Below, in pieces: positions 12,613 to 14,879 of a stretch of 14,879 nucleotides of DNA; the first letter of the stretch is position 1, and the number at the start of each line of letters is the position of its first letter. The notes beneath the pieces are model-generated. The model was given only the letters and a program-made list of their open reading frames with translations, was not told the DNA's origin and ran no database searches. A program made the translations under genes and the position numbers. Origin of the DNA: Ignavibacteria bacterium UBA2333 (lineage in GTDB: Bacteria; Bacteroidota; Ignavibacteria; Kapaibacteriales; Kapaibacteriaceae); contig DDUR01000096.1 in assembly GCA_002344895.1 (NCBI GenBank), positions 1 through 14,879 of the forward strand, in the 5' to 3' direction.

Positions 12613-13679
12613 CGTTAACAGACTCCCTCATACGGGATATGGAGTATGCACTGCACGAAGTGTATGACGAGGGGCGTCATTTGTCGACAGCGATTCAGCG
12701 TGCTCTGCGACATCATCACGCCGATGCTGAAACAACGGCTCTTGTACGTCATCGGATGATGCAGGCCGTGCGGTATGGCGACATACGTGCAGGAGTAAAC
12801 GGTGATCTTGATGGAGTCCATGATCCACAACGTCTTGTAATGACGGACGCACTACGACAACGTCTTTCACCAACAGAGCTGTGGTGTTATGATGGTCCTA
12901 CGTTCGTACGTGTTAACCTCCTCAAGACGACCGTTGAAGACGCACTCGAAGCGCTTGCCCCTTTCCGCCCCGTCTTTATCGAAAACGTCTGTATCCGCCT
13001 TGATGCACCATACGGGCTGTATCGATCACAGGCCTATACCTTGGGCTGGGTTGAGCAACAAGACATCAACTCTCAGCGTGCGTCGCGTATGGTAGACGCA
13101 CGTCCAGGCCTGCGTGTTATCGACGCATGTGCTGGCACTGGTGGCAAAACAATGTACATGTCGATGGTTATGGGGCAAAAGGGGCGCATCATATCTATGG
13201 ATGTTGTTCCGTCCAAACTCCAGGAGCTTCGAGAACGTGCCCAAAGAATAGGGACATCGATTGTAGAAACACGACTTGTTGACAGTACAAAGGTTGTCAA
13301 ACGACTATATGACTCGGCTGATCGTGTCCTTATTGACGCACCGTGTACTGGCACTGGAGTTGTCCGCCGTAATCCGGACATGTTACATCGAATAGACACC
13401 ACGGCTATAGCCGAGCTCCACGTAAAACAGCAAGACATATCACATCGTGCTATCCGAATGACAAAGCCGGGTGGACAGTGGACATACATCGTCTGCAGCG
13501 TCCTTCCAGAGGAGGGGCCCACCATGGTTCGCTGGCTCCTTGAACGTGAGCCGGCATCGGAACTGATCGAAGAGCGTCAGTGGACTATTGGCGAAGACGA
13601 CGGCGACGCCTTTTACGCCGCCGTCGTTCGCAGGTCTACGGCCACAACGGTATCCGTCACGAAATCAGGTGACGCATAA
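12609..13679 (+). CDS. RsmB/NOP2/NSUN-family RNA (cytosine-5) methyltransferase
   Basis: A 356-residue SAM-dependent methyltransferase that should make 5-methylcytosine in rRNA or tRNA. The N-terminal 100 residues are helical and NusB-like in character, as in RsmB. The catalytic core shows the GWVEQQD...SQ lead-in (146-156), the SAM loop DACAGTGGKT (172-181), acidic D198 in ISMDVV, motif IV DAPCTGTGVVRRNPD (243-257) with C246, and motif VI YIVCSVLPEEG (293-303) with C296. The two-cysteine arrangement is diagnostic of m5C RNA enzymes. Target specificity cannot be read. The chosen GTG start overlaps the Rieske stop (GTGA), indicating coupling; ATG 12642 is an alternative that loses 11 residues. 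The 3' end overlaps the convergent gene by 23 bp, and no terminator is seen. Confidence 0.9.
   Translation: MTLTDSLIRDMEYALHEVYDEGRHLSTAIQRALRHHHADAETTALVRHRMMQAVRYGDIRAGVNGDLDGVHDPQRLVMTDALRQRLSPTELWCYDGPTFVRVNLLKTTVEDALEALAPFRPVFIENVCIRLDAPYGLYRSQAYTLGWVEQQDINSQRASRMVDARPGLRVIDACAGTGGKTMYMSMVMGQKGRIISMDVVPSKLQELRERAQRIGTSIVETRLVDSTKVVKRLYDSADRVLIDAPCTGTGVVRRNPDMLHRIDTTAIAELHVKQQDISHRAIRMTKPGGQWTYIVCSVLPEEGPTMVRWLLEREPASELIEERQWTIGEDDGDAFYAAVVRRSTATTVSVTKSGDA
13172..13185. repeat. Short dispersed repeat, inverted core (copy C)
   Basis: GGGGCAAAAGGGGC, the reverse complement of the 14-bp core shared by 6246-6259 and 10592-10605. It lies within the methyltransferase SAM-binding domain (residues GQKG just after the SAM loop). 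At 14 bp it may be chance. Confidence 0.3.
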
Positions 13680-14370
13680 GTTTCCGTTTGGCAACGGGCA
13701 GAATCGTCTGTTCAAAGGGAAAGTCGAGATCCGTTTCGAGCACAAACGTTGCAGGATTTGGTAACTCTGCGATCGCACGAATAAGATCAAGCTTAATGGC
13801 TTCGGGTGTGTCTCCCGGAGAACCAAACGGACGTTGTTGAATTTCCTCCGTCTTCATGGCGCGATACTGTTCCTCGGCCGCCGTGAGCAAGGAAAGATGA
13901 TAACGAATGACATGATAGACATTATCACGGAGGTCGGCCACAAAGGCATAACCTTCATCGCGATAGAGCGGGACAACACCCACCTCACCGATTTCGAGGT
14001 TTTCCGACACAAAGTCAAAAACGGCCATTCCTTCTTCCGTTGTTGCCTTCAGTCGTGGCACTGCCCAGGTAATCAGCGTAAAGACCCGCTCAATTGCCTC
14101 AGCATCTGCTGGCACGGCATCAAACGTCAGCGTACGCTGCGAGAGATCAATACCAGTCAGAGTTTTTGGCAACGACGTTCGATACGCATCGCGGTTTGCA
14201 AGAATCGTCTCTAGGACGGACGTCATCTCGATTAGATCACCGAGATGCGGATAGAGCCGGTTATGATGAAGTTGACGTTGTACGTCAATCAGACCGGCCA
14301 TCACGCGGTACTGGGCTGCTTCGATATCCGTGCCAGCATGCGTGAACATTTCCAAATTGAGTGCGCCCAT
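13657..14370 (-). CDS. Hypothetical cytosolic protein
   Basis: A 237-residue protein that I do not recognise. No signal peptide, membrane segment, cofactor motif or Cys residue is visible. The first 70 residues look helical (AAQYRVMAGLIDVQRQLHHN), a middle part (about 110-150) alternates short strands and acidic loops (GEVGVVPLYRDEGYAFVADL), and the C-terminal part includes EEQYRAMKTEEIQQRPFGSP and ends in a basic helix (AKRKLMRHLIS). It is a genuine gene: long open frame, ordinary codon use, ATG 14370 with GGAG (14381-14378) 7 nt upstream. It is convergent with the methyltransferase, overlapping it by 23 bp, and divergent from the DCC gene across 87 bp. Context gives no function. Confidence 0.75.
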   Translation of the reverse strand: MGALNLEMFTHAGTDIEAAQYRVMAGLIDVQRQLHHNRLYPHLGDLIEMTSVLETILANRDAYRTSLPKTLTGIDLSQRTLTFDAVPADAEAIERVFTLITWAVPRLKATTEEGMAVFDFVSENLEIGEVGVVPLYRDEGYAFVADLRDNVYHVIRYHLSLLTAAEEQYRAMKTEEIQQRPFGSPGDTPEAIKLDLIRAIAELPNPATFVLETDLDFPFEQTILPVAKRKLMRHLIS

Positions 14371-14457
14371 GATGCATCTCCAGGAAATGGTGAGAGGAAA
14401 ATTCCTCGACCCTCATAACGTTATAACAACCGTCATGCCGAATTTGTTACTCCAACC

Positions 14458-14847
14458 ATGCACATAACTGTCATTTTTGACGGTGTCTGCAACCTTTGCA
14501 ACTCCACCGTCGACTTCCTGCTCCGCCACGATCATCACCACAGAATGATCTTTGGCAGCTTTCAAACGGAGCGGGCACAAGAACTCCTTCGTGAACATGG
14601 TGTCTACGAAGCACCAGAAACCATCTACGTCATCGCCGACGGGCGCTTGTATTCTGAATCCGACGCCGTCCTTCGTATCGCTCGTGAACTCCCCATACCC
14701 TGGCGTCTAACCACCTGGTTTCGTTATGTACCTCGTGCTCTTCGTAATGTTTTCTACCGTTGTATAGCTCGGAACAGATATCGATGGTTCGGTAAACGTA
14801 GTAGTTGTCGATTACCCACAGCGGAAGAACGGTCGCGGTTTATGTAG
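14458..14847 (+). CDS. DCC-family (DUF393) thiol-disulfide oxidoreductase-like protein
   Basis: A 129-residue protein of the DCC family, named after its N-terminal DxxCxxC motif and annotated as predicted thiol-disulfide oxidoreductases. The motif is present as FDGVCNLCN (residues 7-15), with D8, C11 and C14. Other family features follow: ESDAVLRIARELPIPW (67-82), RYVPRALRNVFYRCIARNRY, and the C-terminal FGKRSSCRLPTAEERSRF, where CRLPT and the ERxRF tail are typical. The length is normal, and no signal peptide is present. ATG 14458 has no Shine-Dalgarno sequence. The 87-bp upstream gap holds a 10-bp palindrome, ATAACGTTAT (14415-14424), of unknown meaning. The stop lies 5 nt before the right-hand 12-nt repeat. 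The biological role of DCC proteins is poorly known. Confidence 0.92.
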   Translation: MHITVIFDGVCNLCNSTVDFLLRHDHHHRMIFGSFQTERAQELLREHGVYEAPETIYVIADGRLYSESDAVLRIARELPIPWRLTTWFRYVPRALRNVFYRCIARNRYRWFGKRSSCRLPTAEERSRFM

Positions 14848-14851
14848 ACGT

Positions 14852-14879
14852 GGGGTTTATGGTGGGGAGGCAGGTGGGG
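14852..14879. repeat. 12-nt periodic G4-tract repeat, inverted relative to the left end
   Basis: GGGG tracts start at 14852, 14864 and 14876, exactly 12 nt apart, and the window ends in the third. Reverse-complemented, the units read CCCCACCTGCCT and CCCCACCATAAA, close to the left-end units CCCCATCTGCCT and CCCCACCATCAA. It is therefore the same repeat family as 24-107 in opposite orientation, cut by the window edge. Confidence 0.85.

Noticed and set aside
14411..14457. Sigma-70-like promoter before the DCC gene
   Set aside because: ATAACGTTAT and TATAAC look promoter-like, but I find no -35 or -33 partner at a proper distance, so only the palindrome is noted.

Overview
The window reads as ordinary chromosomal DNA of a Gram-negative bacterium. 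LpxH makes lipid A precursors, there are several lipoproteins, and one protein is an outer-membrane beta-barrel candidate. The LuxR-type tail of the small regulator, the rarity of Shine-Dalgarno sequences and one TAnnTTTG element suggest the Bacteroidota/Chlorobiota (FCB) group, perhaps an Ignavibacteria- or Kapabacteria-like lineage. That placement is inference from gene style only. I see no tRNA, rRNA, CRISPR array, transposase, integrase or phage gene. About 95% of the window is coding, in 15 genes with many 1-4 nt start/stop overlaps.

Layout. (1) 24-107 is a C-rich repeat with an exact 12-nt period. (2) 178-1445, plus strand: an NADPH-dependent FMN reductase-like flavoprotein overlaps a pirin gene, ended by a hairpin terminator. 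(3) 8035-1490, minus strand, is one likely five-gene operon: lpxH, a RimK-like ATP-grasp protein, a small LuxR-type HTH regulator, histidine ammonia-lyase (hutH) and a P-type cation ATPase. A perfect 16-bp palindrome lies just before hutH. (4) 8106-10382, plus strand: panB overlaps a small cytochrome-like lipoprotein with a CxxxxCH motif, followed by a lipoprotein with two PsbP-like domains and a strong terminator. (5) 10590-13679, plus strand: a predicted outer-membrane barrel with an N-terminal CxxCH heme motif, a small two-TM protein, a Tat-exported Rieske lipoprotein and an RNA m5C methyltransferase. (6) 14370-13657, minus strand: an unrecognised protein overlapping the methyltransferase tail to tail. 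(7) 14458-14847, plus strand: a DCC-family (DUF393) thiol-disulfide protein. (8) 14852-14879: the same 12-nt repeat as at the left end, in opposite orientation.

How it may work together. The best candidate for an undescribed system is region 5: a monoheme-barrel fusion, a small membrane protein and an exported Rieske protein side by side suggest an envelope electron-transfer route. The second is the hutH operon, which has no other hut gene and couples the lyase to a cation pump, an ATP-grasp ligase and a regulator. The third is the 12-nt G4-tract repeat at both window ends. All three functional readings are inference. The protein family calls rest on motifs visible in the translations.
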